Part shown: positions 6,680 through 14,248 of the stretch, in pieces | Numbering within the stretch: position 1 is the stretch's first letter | Layout of the letters: each line of letters begins with the position of its first letter | IMG/VR virus record: IMGVR_UViG_3300008954_000005 | Location: 1 to 64,000 of that record | Reading direction: 5' to 3' (one strand) | Origin: a virus | Length of the DNA: 64,000 nucleotides | The notes under the pieces: generated by a model | The model's database searches: none | Told to the model about the DNA's origin: nothing | What the model saw: only the letters and a program-made list of their open reading frames with translations | Position numbers and translations under genes: made by a program

Positions 6680-6974
6680 AGTACAAAATCTATACTGCTC
6701 TACCTGTGGGCACAACCTGACCATGGAAGGGGTGAGGAGCGCACATGCTCACGAGGGTCATGATGAGGAGCCTTTAGGCGTACAAGCTCACAACCCGGTT
6801 CCAATACACATAACGCAATGCGTAAGTCCGTACATAGCCGTACCGCCACAACAAAGGGCATGCGACTGCAAGCTGAGCAACAACTCAAATAGCCAGATTT
6901 GGGTCGCTGTGACTCTAGGGCTTACCATCTTCTCTTTGGTGGCCGGGTTCGTCATGGGCTGGTTAGCTCACTAG
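6669..6974 (+). CDS. Small zinc-ribbon membrane protein
   Basis: 101 residues from a TTG start with AAGGA seven bases upstream. YCSTCGHN at the N-terminus and CDC before the anchor are Cys-containing. Residues 77-99 form one strong transmembrane helix (IWVAVTLGLTIFSLVAGFVM), giving a tail-anchored layout with the N-terminal part probably cytoplasmic. The middle is His-rich. Function unknown. Confidence 0.55.
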   Translation: MSHRVQNLYCSTCGHNLTMEGVRSAHAHEGHDEEPLGVQAHNPVPIHITQCVSPYIAVPPQQRACDCKLSNNSNSQIWVAVTLGLTIFSLVAGFVMGWLAH

Positions 6975-7270
6975 GTCACGCTGTACAAGGTGTAGGCCAC
7001 GGTCAGTTCCTCCCCAGGCCAAATCGGCCTAAGCGTAACCAACTCCATAAATTCCCCACAAGCGCTAGTAAGCTTGCGACAATTCGGATCGTCCGAGTGG
7101 TTGTAGAACCCGCCCAATGGGGTACGTATCCACCCCTCTGAATAGGATTCGTTCTTTATGTGGGACACGCCTAGAGAGCAGTCCCCAGGTATCTCGGTAG
7201 TAGCGAATAGGCCTAAGCCATGAATACCAGAGCCTCGTATGGTTACGTTTTTTGGAAGAGGCTCATACAT
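6971..7270 (-). CDS. Minimal SET-domain protein (putative lysine methyltransferase)
   Basis: 99 residues covering only a SET domain. The S-adenosylmethionine-binding GSGIHGLGLFA lies at residues 13-23, NHSDDPNC at 57-64 and GEELTVAY at 86-93; these are the three hallmark SET motifs in order. SET proteins transfer methyl groups to protein lysines. The shortest known viral members are about 120 residues, so this one is near the minimum, mainly because the region between motifs is short. It is the last gene of a four-gene minus-strand group, and its stop overlaps the convergent gene by four bases. The substrate is unknown. Confidence 0.75.
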   Translation of the reverse strand: MYEPLPKNVTIRGSGIHGLGLFATTEIPGDCSLGVSHIKNESYSEGWIRTPLGGFYNHSDDPNCRKLTSACGEFMELVTLRPIWPGEELTVAYTLYSVT

Positions 7271-7275
7271 GTTTA

Positions 7276-7539
7276 TTACTTAACTACCCGAAGATGTTTA
7301 TATTTTATTATCTCAAAATATTCTGACCAAACAACATCCGACTCTAGTTCAACGCGAAGTATTTTTGCTGCGTTGTCGCCAACAATATCCACCTTCGGCG
7401 GTGACGTGCTGTGCACAACACATTCAATCCCAGGTTCAATCGTATGTTCAGAAAGGTCGTCGTCGCGCAGTATTATTACGGTGACTTCTTTCTTAAAACG
7501 TAAGATCGTCCCGGCTTGGTACGGTCCTCTACTGTCCAC
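7276..7539 (-). CDS. Hypothetical protein
   Basis: 87 residues from a GTG with TGGAAG five bases upstream, overlapping the 3' end of the upstream gene by 64 bases. It is predicted mostly beta (FKKEVTVIILRDD, IECVVHST), perhaps a small barrel. No family recognised. It lies directly before the SET gene and is probably cotranscribed. Confidence 0.55.
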   Translation of the reverse strand: MDSRGPYQAGTILRFKKEVTVIILRDDDLSEHTIEPGIECVVHSTSPPKVDIVGDNAAKILRVELESDVVWSEYFEIIKYKHLRVVK

Positions 7540-7913
7540 TCATCTTCCATTTTTAATTGGTCTAGTCCTATGTACTCTGTAGGCAATGTCATAATTGTCA
7601 TTGTTGATGACTCCGTTATAGTCGTCGTTGTTTGTGAGAGTTGTGTCGCCTCTGGCTGGCTAGCCTGATACGCACGAATAGCTCTCGTTGTTATATATGA
7701 AGGCACTGGGCGTCTATCGATATCCACCTCTTGTGCTGTGGGCAGGCTTACTGCTTTGGTATGTGTTTCTTGTTCCCTGGTGTTCTGCACCCTCAAGAGT
7801 ACAGGTGAAGATAAAAACTGGTCGAGCGGGCGCGGCTTCTCTTCCGTCCGCAAAATAAGGGCGGTCGCGAGAACCGAACAGGTGACTAGTAGTAATGAGC
7901 AGATAACCAGCAT
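7476..7913 (-). CDS. Membrane-anchored Ser/Thr-rich protein
   Basis: 145 residues if started at MLVICSLLL, chosen because this places a hydrophobic signal or anchor at residues 1-20. A longer reading from 8009 has no ribosome binding site and overlaps the upstream gene more. The rest is Ser/Thr-rich (around TTTTITESSTMTIM), probably extracytoplasmic. Its start overlaps the end of the DUF5658-like gene. A surface or envelope role is likely; the family is unknown. Confidence 0.5.
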   Translation of the reverse strand: MLVICSLLLVTCSVLATALILRTEEKPRPLDQFLSSPVLLRVQNTREQETHTKAVSLPTAQEVDIDRRPVPSYITTRAIRAYQASQPEATQLSQTTTTITESSTMTIMTLPTEYIGLDQLKMEDEWTVEDRTKPGRSYVLRKKSP

Positions 7914-8266
7914 GTCGACACTTCGTCGCCTCTCTCCAAAACAGACCAACTCTGTTGGATGCTTGATGGAGATAAGCCGAAGAGCGTGACAGCACCGAAA
8001 ACATGCCATACGGTCACCAAGGCATAAACTATTAACAAGACGCTAAGCAAACGCCTCTGTTTCCCCTTTAGGGAACGATCCAAAAATAATAAACAAACAG
8101 TTACCAACCCAACTTTGATTGATAAAAAACCAACAGCCCCGTACCGAAGAGCGAACCTCATTACAGGGTTTACCTCTAAAACACCCATCTGAACGGCGTA
8201 CAGCGTTAAAACCCCATCGAAGAGGTTCAACAAGAAAAGTATTAGTACTTTTACGTCCCACTGCAT
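7886..8266 (-). CDS. DUF5658-like multi-pass membrane protein
   Basis: 126 residues with about three hydrophobic helices: residues 8-25, 43-62 and 75-95. The pattern LNLFDGVLTLYAVQMG...EVNPVM is the signature of DUF5658, a family of small integral membrane proteins of unknown role. AGGA lies just before the ATG. First gene of the minus group that ends in the SET protein, so the group may act at the host envelope. Confidence 0.65.
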   Translation of the reverse strand: MQWDVKVLILFLLNLFDGVLTLYAVQMGVLEVNPVMRFALRYGAVGFLSIKVGLVTVCLLFLDRSLKGKQRRLLSVLLIVYALVTVWHVFGAVTLFGLSPSSIQQSWSVLERGDEVSTCWLSAHYY

Positions 8267-8364
8267 AAGTCCTGTTCCCTTGCGGGAGGGGGTGATATTA
8301 CGAGTGTATATGGAATTATTAGTGGTGTAGAAGAGGGTAACGAACGCAAGATAGAACTTTGTTA

Positions 8365-8377
8365 GGGTATAAGCATT
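8365..8377 (+). promoter_or_regulatory. Promoter-like motif GGGTATAAGCATT
   Basis: A copy of the recurring TATAAG motif, 33 bases before the ATG at 8410, in the intergenic region between divergent genes. Confidence 0.5.
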
Positions 8378-8409
8378 TCAGAGGTACGTACTTACACAGG
8401 AGGCGCAGA

Positions 8410-8754
8410 ATGTTCTGGAAATCAGTGGCAGGTAACCAATTCATGCAGGGAACCTTGCCTCACATAATTCGCACAGTAGAAAATTTAGCAAACAACATAG
8501 GGAGGTTAGCTATGGCCAGTGAAAAACGTAATGAAACAGTATCAATCGGCGGCGATATGAAATATTTAAAATTCTTACTCGATAATTACGGAGGAAACTG
8601 CTCCGTAGGCGAGGTAGCCGTCAATGAACGTGCTCGGATAGCGGCGAAAAAGCACGAGGAGGTCGAAGGCTTCTTCGATCTCATCGATCCAGCACTAGAG
8701 TCTTTTCGAGAGATGGGCTCTACAGACGATGAGAGTGACCAAGAGTCTAACTAG
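8410..8754 (+). CDS. Hypothetical protein with possible internal start
   Basis: 114 residues, ATG preceded by ACAGGAGG. An in-frame internal ATG at 8512 also has a good GGGAGG in front, so an 80-residue form may be made too. The C-terminus is acidic. No motif recognised. A terminator follows at once, so the gene is a single-gene unit with the motif at 8365. Confidence 0.55.
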   Translation: MFWKSVAGNQFMQGTLPHIIRTVENLANNIGRLAMASEKRNETVSIGGDMKYLKFLLDNYGGNCSVGEVAVNERARIAAKKHEEVEGFFDLIDPALESFREMGSTDDESDQESN

Positions 8755-8762
8755 ACTAAAAA

Positions 8763-8788
8763 GGGGGGTCCGATGCCCCCCTTTTTTT
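8763..8788 (+). terminator. Rho-independent terminator
   Basis: A GGGGGG / CCCCCC stem with a seven-base loop is followed by seven T. Confidence 0.8.
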
Positions 8789-8824
8789 ACCCTATACTCA
8801 GTCTATGGGAACTGAGGAACTTAC

Positions 8825-9265
8825 ATGTTAGGTGACCCAAGACAATCGATACTAAAAGACATAGAGCTTTTTACAACGAGCACGCTCGCACTAAAGCACT
8901 TTGTCTCTGATGTCGCTGTGCACTACCAGACCTTCAATTACCCAGACGCTAATTGTATGTATTTAATACTAGTTAGTGGGGAAAGGTTGCTGGCCTACGG
9001 GATGGAGCTGGATTTAACTCCCGTAACGGATTTCAGTTACTTGTTCGACGAGGACAGCAACGAGCCCTCCCCGCTTGAGTCTCGGGTCTCTCTCTTTTGT
9101 CGGAGGTTTTGGGCAGACAACCCGTACCAAATAGCACAAATCATTGGAGAAGAAAGCGAGAGCGTGTATGAATCTCTGGACCACGTCACACCACGAGAGT
9201 CAGAAACAAACGAAGACTTCTTCCTTCGAAATGCGATGTGGCTTCTGAACCCTACGGTTCATTGA
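8825..9265 (+). CDS. Hypothetical protein
   Basis: 146 residues. GAGGAACTTAC precedes the ATG. Acidic, soluble, mostly helical in its second half; SLFCRRFWADNPYQIAQIIG is the most distinctive part. No family recognised. Its stop overlaps the end of the convergent minus-strand operon by seven bases. Confidence 0.6.
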   Translation: MLGDPRQSILKDIELFTTSTLALKHFVSDVAVHYQTFNYPDANCMYLILVSGERLLAYGMELDLTPVTDFSYLFDEDSNEPSPLESRVSLFCRRFWADNPYQIAQIIGEESESVYESLDHVTPRESETNEDFFLRNAMWLLNPTVH

Positions 9266-9534
9266 GAGTCTAGAAACTCTCTAAGGGGAGGCTCTTCCCA
9301 CTCCTCGACCTCCCAAGGCCAGTACCAGAGGTCACCTACACCACCCCCATCAGGTTTAACCACGTACACTCTATAGAAGTGGTGGAAGGCATGGCCTCTC
9401 AAAGACTCTACCCTAAAGATAGTGTCTGTGTACGGGCCTACCTTGACGATTACCCAAGAACCTATCTCGGGGTGTTCGACCTTTACGCCGCCGTACGTCC
9501 CGGCGTAATTAGCGTAATCTCCGTACAGCGGCAC
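9259..9534 (-). CDS. Hypothetical aromatic-rich protein
   Basis: 91 residues, last gene of the minus operon that starts at 15904. Rich in Tyr, Trp and Gly, predicted beta (IGSWVIVKVGPYTDTIFRV), like a small SH3-type barrel. Its start lies one base after the stop of the previous gene. No family recognised. Confidence 0.55.
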   Translation of the reverse strand: MPLYGDYANYAGTYGGVKVEHPEIGSWVIVKVGPYTDTIFRVESLRGHAFHHFYRVYVVKPDGGGVGDLWYWPWEVEEWEEPPLREFLDSQ

Positions 9535-9535
9535 T

Positions 9536-9895
9536 TCAATTTCCGCCTCCTCGCTGCAGAAGATGGGCAGAGTTATCTGAAAGCTTCTCTACTGCATCTA
9601 AGCGAGTTTCGATCTTGGCTACCTCTACAGAGAGATTTTCGAACTTCCCCTGTAGTGTTACGCCCTGTGCCTGCTGGTTTGTTATGGCGGTCTCTAAGCC
9701 ATCGATTCTCTGAGAGAGAACCTCCGACATGCGAGCAACGTCACTCTTTAACTCTGAAAGAGTGACCGAGTTGCCCGTCTCGTATTGAGTGAGCGCATCT
9801 CGCAATGACCGGTGTTGTTTCGTGACTACCAGAATCGCCGGAGTCAACGCACTAATGATGCCCAGGATCGTAGTGATGATGTACGCTGAATCCAT
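9536..9895 (-). CDS. Membrane-anchored coiled-coil protein
   Basis: 119 residues. Residues 5-25 form a transmembrane helix and the rest is a long heptad-type coiled coil (about 40-110). This layout occurs in phage lysis and holin-associated proteins, and the endolysin is in the same operon. An assignment as holin or spanin would be speculative. Confidence 0.5.
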   Translation of the reverse strand: MDSAYIITTILGIISALTPAILVVTKQHRSLRDALTQYETGNSVTLSELKSDVARMSEVLSQRIDGLETAITNQQAQGVTLQGKFENLSVEVAKIETRLDAVEKLSDNSAHLLQRGGGN

Positions 9896-9974
9896 CTAGA
9901 TTACACCCTTTGTGAAGTTTTTATTCAGCCCTAATAACGTAAGGCTGCTTCATACACAAAAAGTATAACCTCTA

Positions 9975-10379
9975 CTACTCCTCGGAAGAAGTCCCTGGAT
10001 CGTCTTCGGAAACCTCTTCTTGGTTTTCTGGTGGCGTAACGCCCCAGTAGGCGTGAAGATCATCATGAGTCTGTAGCTCCTTCTGGAAGGCTAGGAACTC
10101 CTCATAGTTGGTGATCTCCTTCTCAAGGAGGACCTTCATCTGCGCAAAGGTGAAACTCTCCAGCCGATTAATGGCCTGTCCAGACATCTGGAAGGCTTTC
10201 ATGAGTTCCGTGAGAAGCCCCTCGCACTGACCTAGGCGCTGATTGAAGGTATCGAGAACCTCTTGAAGGCTCATCTGCTTGGGGGCTTCGGCTTCTTCCT
10301 GTGCCCCTTCTTCACTTTTTCCCTCGTTTCGGCTTAGGTTTGCTTGGGGGTTTTTTTCTTGCTGTTCTTGAACGTCCAT
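9975..10379 (-). CDS. Acidic coiled-coil protein
   Basis: 134 residues, highly acidic at both ends, with a helical centre (residues about 40-105). The ATG has TTGGAG nine bases upstream and the gene overlaps the previous one by 68 bases in another frame. No family recognised; possibly a virion or assembly factor given its operon. Confidence 0.5.
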   Translation of the reverse strand: MDVQEQQEKNPQANLSRNEGKSEEGAQEEAEAPKQMSLQEVLDTFNQRLGQCEGLLTELMKAFQMSGQAINRLESFTFAQMKVLLEKEITNYEEFLAFQKELQTHDDLHAYWGVTPPENQEEVSEDDPGTSSEE

Positions 10380-10644
10380 TTGGTTTCGTCTCCAACGAAT
10401 TTAGTTTGTTAAGTTCTTCGCGTTCCGTCTTAATAAGCTCGGAAATATTATCAATAACTGACTCGATAGCCTTATTAGAAACAGTGGGGTTAAGGCACAC
10501 ACCCTCTTCCTCAATCTTTAACTTCTCCGGGTCTAACTCTACATCTGATGGTAAGAATTCTTCAAGATAACCGATAACGTCTTCAAGAACAGCAAGCCGA
10601 TGCTGTTTATCTGTAATCGCCTTTAGTACCTCTTCGATCTTCAT
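10312..10644 (-). CDS. Hypothetical helical protein with basic tail
   Basis: 110 residues. The ATG at 10644 is chosen over that at 10656 because GAGG lies six bases before it. The main body is acidic and helical, and the last 20 residues are Lys/Pro/Arg-rich. It overlaps the next gene by 68 bases. An A7 run occurs in the overlap, but the downstream ORF is in the +1 frame and has its own start, so I do not call a frameshift. Confidence 0.5.
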   Translation of the reverse strand: MKIEEVLKAITDKQHRLAVLEDVIGYLEEFLPSDVELDPEKLKIEEEGVCLNPTVSNKAIESVIDNISELIKTEREELNKLNSLETKPNGRSRTARKKPPSKPKPKRGKK

Positions 10645-10645
10645 C

Positions 10646-11281
10646 TTATGCCTCAATAAGAGCCTTAAACCTAATTGCTAGGTCTCCGCCCCCAACAGTA
10701 TCTTTCATAATACTCTTCAAAGCGTAGAAGACGCAGTCCCTGTCTCTAGCGGCCTCTACCTTCTTCTGGTACTTGAGAAAGGATCGGTCATTAGAATAAA
10801 GATAGTTTCGGGCCTCCTGGAATTTGGAATCCTGCTTAGTGCGGACCATATATACATCTGCACTTCCAGAAAGCAAGTTAAAGAACTCAGACATTCTTTC
10901 AGCAATCTTACTAGACTGCATATTAAACCCGTAACTATCTGGCAAGTTTTCCCGTATACATACTGTTGAGCATACGGGACAAATAACAGGCAAGGAATAC
11001 CAATTGTCGTATTTCTCCTGTAGCTGCCTCGGCCACGAATTTATATCACCATCCCCAGCGGCCTCGGCCTCCCGCTCGGACATAGTGAATACGTCAGAGA
11101 AGAACCCCTTGCACCCAGTGGCAGGACAAAACTTAAGAAGCTCATCACCCTTCCCAAACATCCCCGCCTTCTTCCACAAATTAAAGGAGCCAAGAATATT
11201 GGAGGTATTGGGCTTGAACACAGTACTCACCTGAATAATGTGCTCAGCGACTAAGTTATTAGGATCTAATATCAAACTCAT
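10646..11281 (-). CDS. Hypothetical protein with split Cys pairs
   Basis: 211 residues. CPATGC near residue 53 and CPVCSTVC near residue 100 could form one zinc site. The flanking parts are helical. DVYMVRTKQDSKFQEARNYL resembles structural or assembly proteins only loosely. Middle of the endolysin operon. Function unknown. Confidence 0.55.
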   Translation of the reverse strand: MSLILDPNNLVAEHIIQVSTVFKPNTSNILGSFNLWKKAGMFGKGDELLKFCPATGCKGFFSDVFTMSEREAEAAGDGDINSWPRQLQEKYDNWYSLPVICPVCSTVCIRENLPDSYGFNMQSSKIAERMSEFFNLLSGSADVYMVRTKQDSKFQEARNYLYSNDRSFLKYQKKVEAARDRDCVFYALKSIMKDTVGGGDLAIRFKALIEA

Positions 11282-11285
11282 TGGA

Positions 11286-11735
11286 TTACCTTAGTGGGTG
11301 CACCCTCTTCTGCTGCTCAGAGGTGTAGCCTGCTGAAGACGGTAACGGAACCTCAATCATCCCGCGCTCATCGCCCTGATTAGTGACGTTCCTCACGCCA
11401 GCGTTTTCCACAACATCTACACAGGTTGTGAATAACTTCCTAATGGCCTGCACAGCCTCGTCCAAAGACTCGTCGGACTCAAAGATCAAGACCCAACCGA
11501 AAACCAAGCGGCCCTCGTTCAGAAAATACTTCTTACCAATGAAGGAATACCACCCCTCCTCGTTGTCCAAAAACTCATTGAGAATTCGAAGCCAGCGGGG
11601 TTCATCATTCACTCGGGTAAGGAACCGAATGTCCCCGTTCCTACTCGAAACAGAGACTACCTCCATACACCCCATAGAATCTAAGGTGTCTTTCATCTCT
11701 AATTGGAGTTTCTCCATTGTTCTTTTCTTGGCCAT
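11286..11735 (-). CDS. Hypothetical protein
   Basis: 149 residues. The second of two adjacent ATGs is placed seven bases after AGGAG. Mixed alpha/beta composition with an aromatic central strand segment (EGWYSFIGKKYFL). No motif recognised; in the endolysin operon. Confidence 0.55.
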   Translation of the reverse strand: MAKKRTMEKLQLEMKDTLDSMGCMEVVSVSSRNGDIRFLTRVNDEPRWLRILNEFLDNEEGWYSFIGKKYFLNEGRLVFGWVLIFESDESLDEAVQAIRKLFTTCVDVVENAGVRNVTNQGDERGMIEVPLPSSAGYTSEQQKRVHPLR

Positions 11736-11745
11736 CATCTGTCTC

Positions 11746-12291
11746 CTATGTAGTTATTTTATAACCATGTGTAAGGTCGTTTAGCGCGTTTTGTTTGGTT
11801 GGGCCTCCCAAGAGAACGACCACATCTTTCTCTAGAGGCTCGGTCTCTAACAAGCGAAGACCTATAAAATTGATGAACTCAGTCCCTTCGTACAAAGGGA
11901 GGGTAAGCACAGACGGTATACCGAGCCAGTCCTTAAAGAAGTCTACAGAGCCAACGAACAAGTGCGTGGCTTGGTTCCCAGCACCATTCAGCTTAAGCAT
12001 GGCGTCCATAAGGGCGTCTCTTGGCGGCTTAGAAGAAACAACTTCCTCTAGAACTACCCGAGCCAACACTGATTCCGGCGCTTCGTCCGGTGGCGCAATG
12101 TGGAGAGAGTCGGATATGTCTTTATACCAAGACACTTCGATGGGCCTTCCCGTCCGTAAATGCACAGACTGCACATACGGTTTTGTTAGGACTCTGCGAA
12201 GAACCTCAATAATACCCTCGGCCGTAGAGGGCATGCTGAGTTCCTCGACAGAAAGAACAAGCGATTCGGGTACAGAAGAGGTCTCACTCAT
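11746..12291 (-). CDS. Hypothetical protein
   Basis: 181 residues, start coupled to the upstream stop (ATGA). It contains a region, residues about 20-60, with a helix-strand pattern (EGIIEVLRRVLTKPYVQSVHL), and a hydrophobic C-terminal half without a clear membrane helix. No family recognised. Confidence 0.55.
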   Translation of the reverse strand: MSETSSVPESLVLSVEELSMPSTAEGIIEVLRRVLTKPYVQSVHLRTGRPIEVSWYKDISDSLHIAPPDEAPESVLARVVLEEVVSSKPPRDALMDAMLKLNGAGNQATHLFVGSVDFFKDWLGIPSVLTLPLYEGTEFINFIGLRLLETEPLEKDVVVLLGGPTKQNALNDLTHGYKITT

Positions 12292-12911
12292 ATCTGATCC
12301 ACTTGCACTTTCTTGTTGGTCTTTTGTCTCAGTCTCTCAAGGTACTGAATAATAATTTCGGTCATGGTTGTGTCGTTCTGCGCTGCGTGCAGCTTCAACC
12401 ACTTATGCAAATCAGCGGATATTCTGATCTGCATCATTTTTTTACCAGTCATGTGCTTTATAACCTCCGGAATAACCCTGTTAAAACAGATTTCGTTTTC
12501 TAATTCGCCCGCGTACCGTCGTTTTCCCAGGAAAACCTGACAAAACCACTTCTTGGTGTTCTTGTTGGGCTCGTACGTAGTAATTGCGGAGAGTAGTTCC
12601 CTAGCTGGGGCACTTTGTGGGAAGGTGCTCGTACCAAAGCCAAGACCAGACCGCGCATATGCGGCGGCTGAGAACAGCTTTTTTGATATCTTAGAGTCTT
12701 CATGTGCCTTATCCCCACAATTCCTAGTTTTTGTTATACGAAGCCTTGGTGGGTTAACCCCTCCGCAATTCTTACAAGGCTTTCGTCTCGGTGTGTTCGT
12801 CCTTCTTGGTCGCCCACATGTTGCGCATACCCAATACTCATTAAAATTGCTGTGTAGACTCAGTTGACGTCCAAGCATCTGAGTCATCCTCAGCAGTAGT
12901 TTCATCTTCAT
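12288..12911 (-). CDS. Zinc-finger plus ribbon-helix-helix putative DNA-binding protein
   Basis: 207 residues. CATCGRPRR and CKNCGG at residues 29-50 form a likely zinc ribbon. Residues 160-200, MMQIRISADLHKWLKLHAAQ and following, have the Arc/MetJ ribbon-helix-helix pattern: a short strand, then two helices. Together they suggest a DNA-binding regulator, perhaps of the operon it is in. The start is uncertain: 12905 and 12878 also have ribosome binding sites. The first 70 bases overlap the preceding gene. Confidence 0.5.
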   Translation of the reverse strand: MKMKLLLRMTQMLGRQLSLHSNFNEYWVCATCGRPRRTNTPRRKPCKNCGGVNPPRLRITKTRNCGDKAHEDSKISKKLFSAAAYARSGLGFGTSTFPQSAPARELLSAITTYEPNKNTKKWFCQVFLGKRRYAGELENEICFNRVIPEVIKHMTGKKMMQIRISADLHKWLKLHAAQNDTTMTEIIIQYLERLRQKTNKKVQVDQI

Positions 12912-13200
12912 TCCCAGACGAAATGATCTGGTTCAGGCGTTCTCGTAAGACAGCCTCATCGACAGTCCCATTTCCCTCGGAAACCTCTTCTTCCGAAGCT
13001 TCTTGTTCTTCAATGTCCAACATGTCCCCAAAGGGAACCTGGGTTAGAAGATATTGCGCCTGATCATCCGTGATCGGCAGTGAAAAATCTCTGCCTGACC
13101 CTAAATCCAGCAGAAGAAGTTCTACTGTCTGTTCGCCGCCAAATAAGACGGTGTTTGCGAGTCCGATAATAAGGACTCCTTTGTTAACTTCGACACTCAT
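12841..13200 (-). CDS. Hypothetical acidic protein
   Basis: 119 residues, ATG overlapping the stop of the frameshift ORF upstream (ATGA). The N-terminal half is beta-rich and hydrophobic, the C-terminal half is strongly acidic with many Glu, Ser and Thr. It may be a tail accessory protein because it follows the chaperone pair. No family recognised. Confidence 0.55.
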   Translation of the reverse strand: MSVEVNKGVLIIGLANTVLFGGEQTVELLLLDLGSGRDFSLPITDDQAQYLLTQVPFGDMLDIEEQEASEEEVSEGNGTVDEAVLRERLNQIISSGNEDETTAEDDSDAWTSTESTQQF

Positions 13201-13520
13201 ATCTTTTTATCCTCCAAGGGGGTAACCATAATGGGACCAGCCGCAAACGCTCTTTCCAGAACAGCTTTTGTTCTGTCTCTCTCGTCAACTGCTGTCTTGA
13301 GAACATACGGAAACTTAGCCCGTTTGTACTTCTCAAAGCACTCTTGCTTCATCTTCGTATCTGTATGTAATCCAGTAAGTAATCCATAAAACTCTTGCTC
13401 CTGCCTATAACGAAACACCAGTATGCAGAGAGCCTCCTTCAGGCTTCCCGGCACGGGTGGAGCGGCAAGTTTGTCGTAAAACAAATTGGCCCGTGCCCAG
13501 CCCAGAGGAGACTCTAGCCA
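13197..13520 (-). CDS. Frameshift extension of the putative tail assembly chaperone
   Basis: This frame opens just before the stop of the upstream gene and has no ATG or GTG start with a ribosome binding site; the nearest candidate, a TTG at 13484, has none. Entered by a -1 slip at the A-AAA-AAT heptamer, it adds 107 residues (WLESPLGWARANL onwards) and gives a product of about 350 residues. This mirrors the G and G-T pair of many phages. The C-terminus overlaps the next gene as ATGA. A conventional start at 13484 would instead give a 95-residue protein. Confidence 0.55.
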   Translation of the reverse strand, partial: WLESPLGWARANLFYDKLAAPPVPGSLKEALCILVFRYRQEQEFYGLLTGLHTDTKMKQECFEKYKRAKFPYVLKTAVDERDRTKAVLERAFAAGPIMVTPLEDKKI

Positions 13521-14248
13521 TTTTTTAGTTGACCAAAGTCATCATCAGACAACCTCTCCACACGGTCGGCAAACCAACTAAGATTAACCAGTAGGTACTC
13601 CACAGGCTTTTCCCCGAGATCCATAATCTTGTCGAACTTGTTTCGGAACAAAGCCTCGTCAATCACCTTCGTCTCGTCTGTCCTGTGAACAGGCCCAAAC
13701 TCTCTCCCATTTAATGAGAGAATAGACAACGTGAGTCTGGCGTACCCCATCCAACTCCGAAGAGCCCAGTCAGACAAAGCTTCCTTCTCGGCTTGGCGCT
13801 CTACCCAAAAGTTCTCAGACGCCTTCAGCGAGTGGTACTCAACCTCAAGCTTCCCTGGGAGGATAGGGATTTGCTGGCTAACACGGCCGGTGAGGACAAG
13901 GTCCGCAAAATCCATCTCATCGCAGCGCTCCTCAATAGCCCTACGGGTGTCTGGGTTGTCGGCAACAGTTCCTCGATAGAACGTGGGGTCATTCCGATAG
14001 GCCTCAGTGATTTCCTCAGGAACCTCATCGATAACCACACGATTCTTTTCAATCTCCTCTTGCTCTTTAGCGGCCTCGTCCCTTTGGGACTGGACCTCTT
14101 TAGCAAAAGCTGCCACCTGCTCCATCGTCTCGGGCCGAGCCCTGTCCGATAGGTTCCGTGTGGGGGGCGGCTTTGCCTCTGGCTCTTCTTCTGGTTGGCC
14201 GATTCTTCCTTTTACAGAATCGATATTGGGGCGCTTACGCTTGGCCAT
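13514..14248 (-). CDS. Putative tail assembly chaperone (0-frame product)
   Basis: 244 residues. The N-terminal 70 are charged and Pro/Glu-rich. Residues about 100-240 carry FADLVLTGRVSQQIPILPGK and EVEYHSL, a pattern I associate with phage tail chaperones and gp26-like assembly proteins. The gene ends two codons after a slippery A-AAA-AAT, as expected for such genes. It lies right after the endolysin, with no tape measure nearby, which is unusual. Homology is by eye and the identity is moderately sure. Confidence 0.5.
   Translation of the reverse strand: MAKRKRPNIDSVKGRIGQPEEEPEAKPPPTRNLSDRARPETMEQVAAFAKEVQSQRDEAAKEQEEIEKNRVVIDEVPEEITEAYRNDPTFYRGTVADNPDTRRAIEERCDEMDFADLVLTGRVSQQIPILPGKLEVEYHSLKASENFWVERQAEKEALSDWALRSWMGYARLTLSILSLNGREFGPVHRTDETKVIDEALFRNKFDKIMDLGEKPVEYLLVNLSWFADRVERLSDDDFGQLKNG
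13520..13526 (-). other. -1 programmed frameshift site A-AAA-AAT
   Basis: On the minus strand, codons CTA AAA AAT GGC TAG end the 0-frame gene. The heptamer X-XXY-YYZ is in the correct phase, and the -1 frame leads directly into a 107-residue open frame. A short AGAG/CTCT stem follows a few bases downstream. Confidence 0.65.

Noticed and set aside
10312-10379. Frameshift at the A7 run between overlapping genes
   Set aside because: The downstream gene is in the +1 frame, so a -1 slip cannot reach it, and it has its own ATG with a ribosome binding site.
13197-13484. Independent 95-residue gene from a TTG start
   Set aside because: The TTG has no ribosome binding site, and the frame continues upstream to the slippery site with normal protein character. 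I prefer the frameshift reading.
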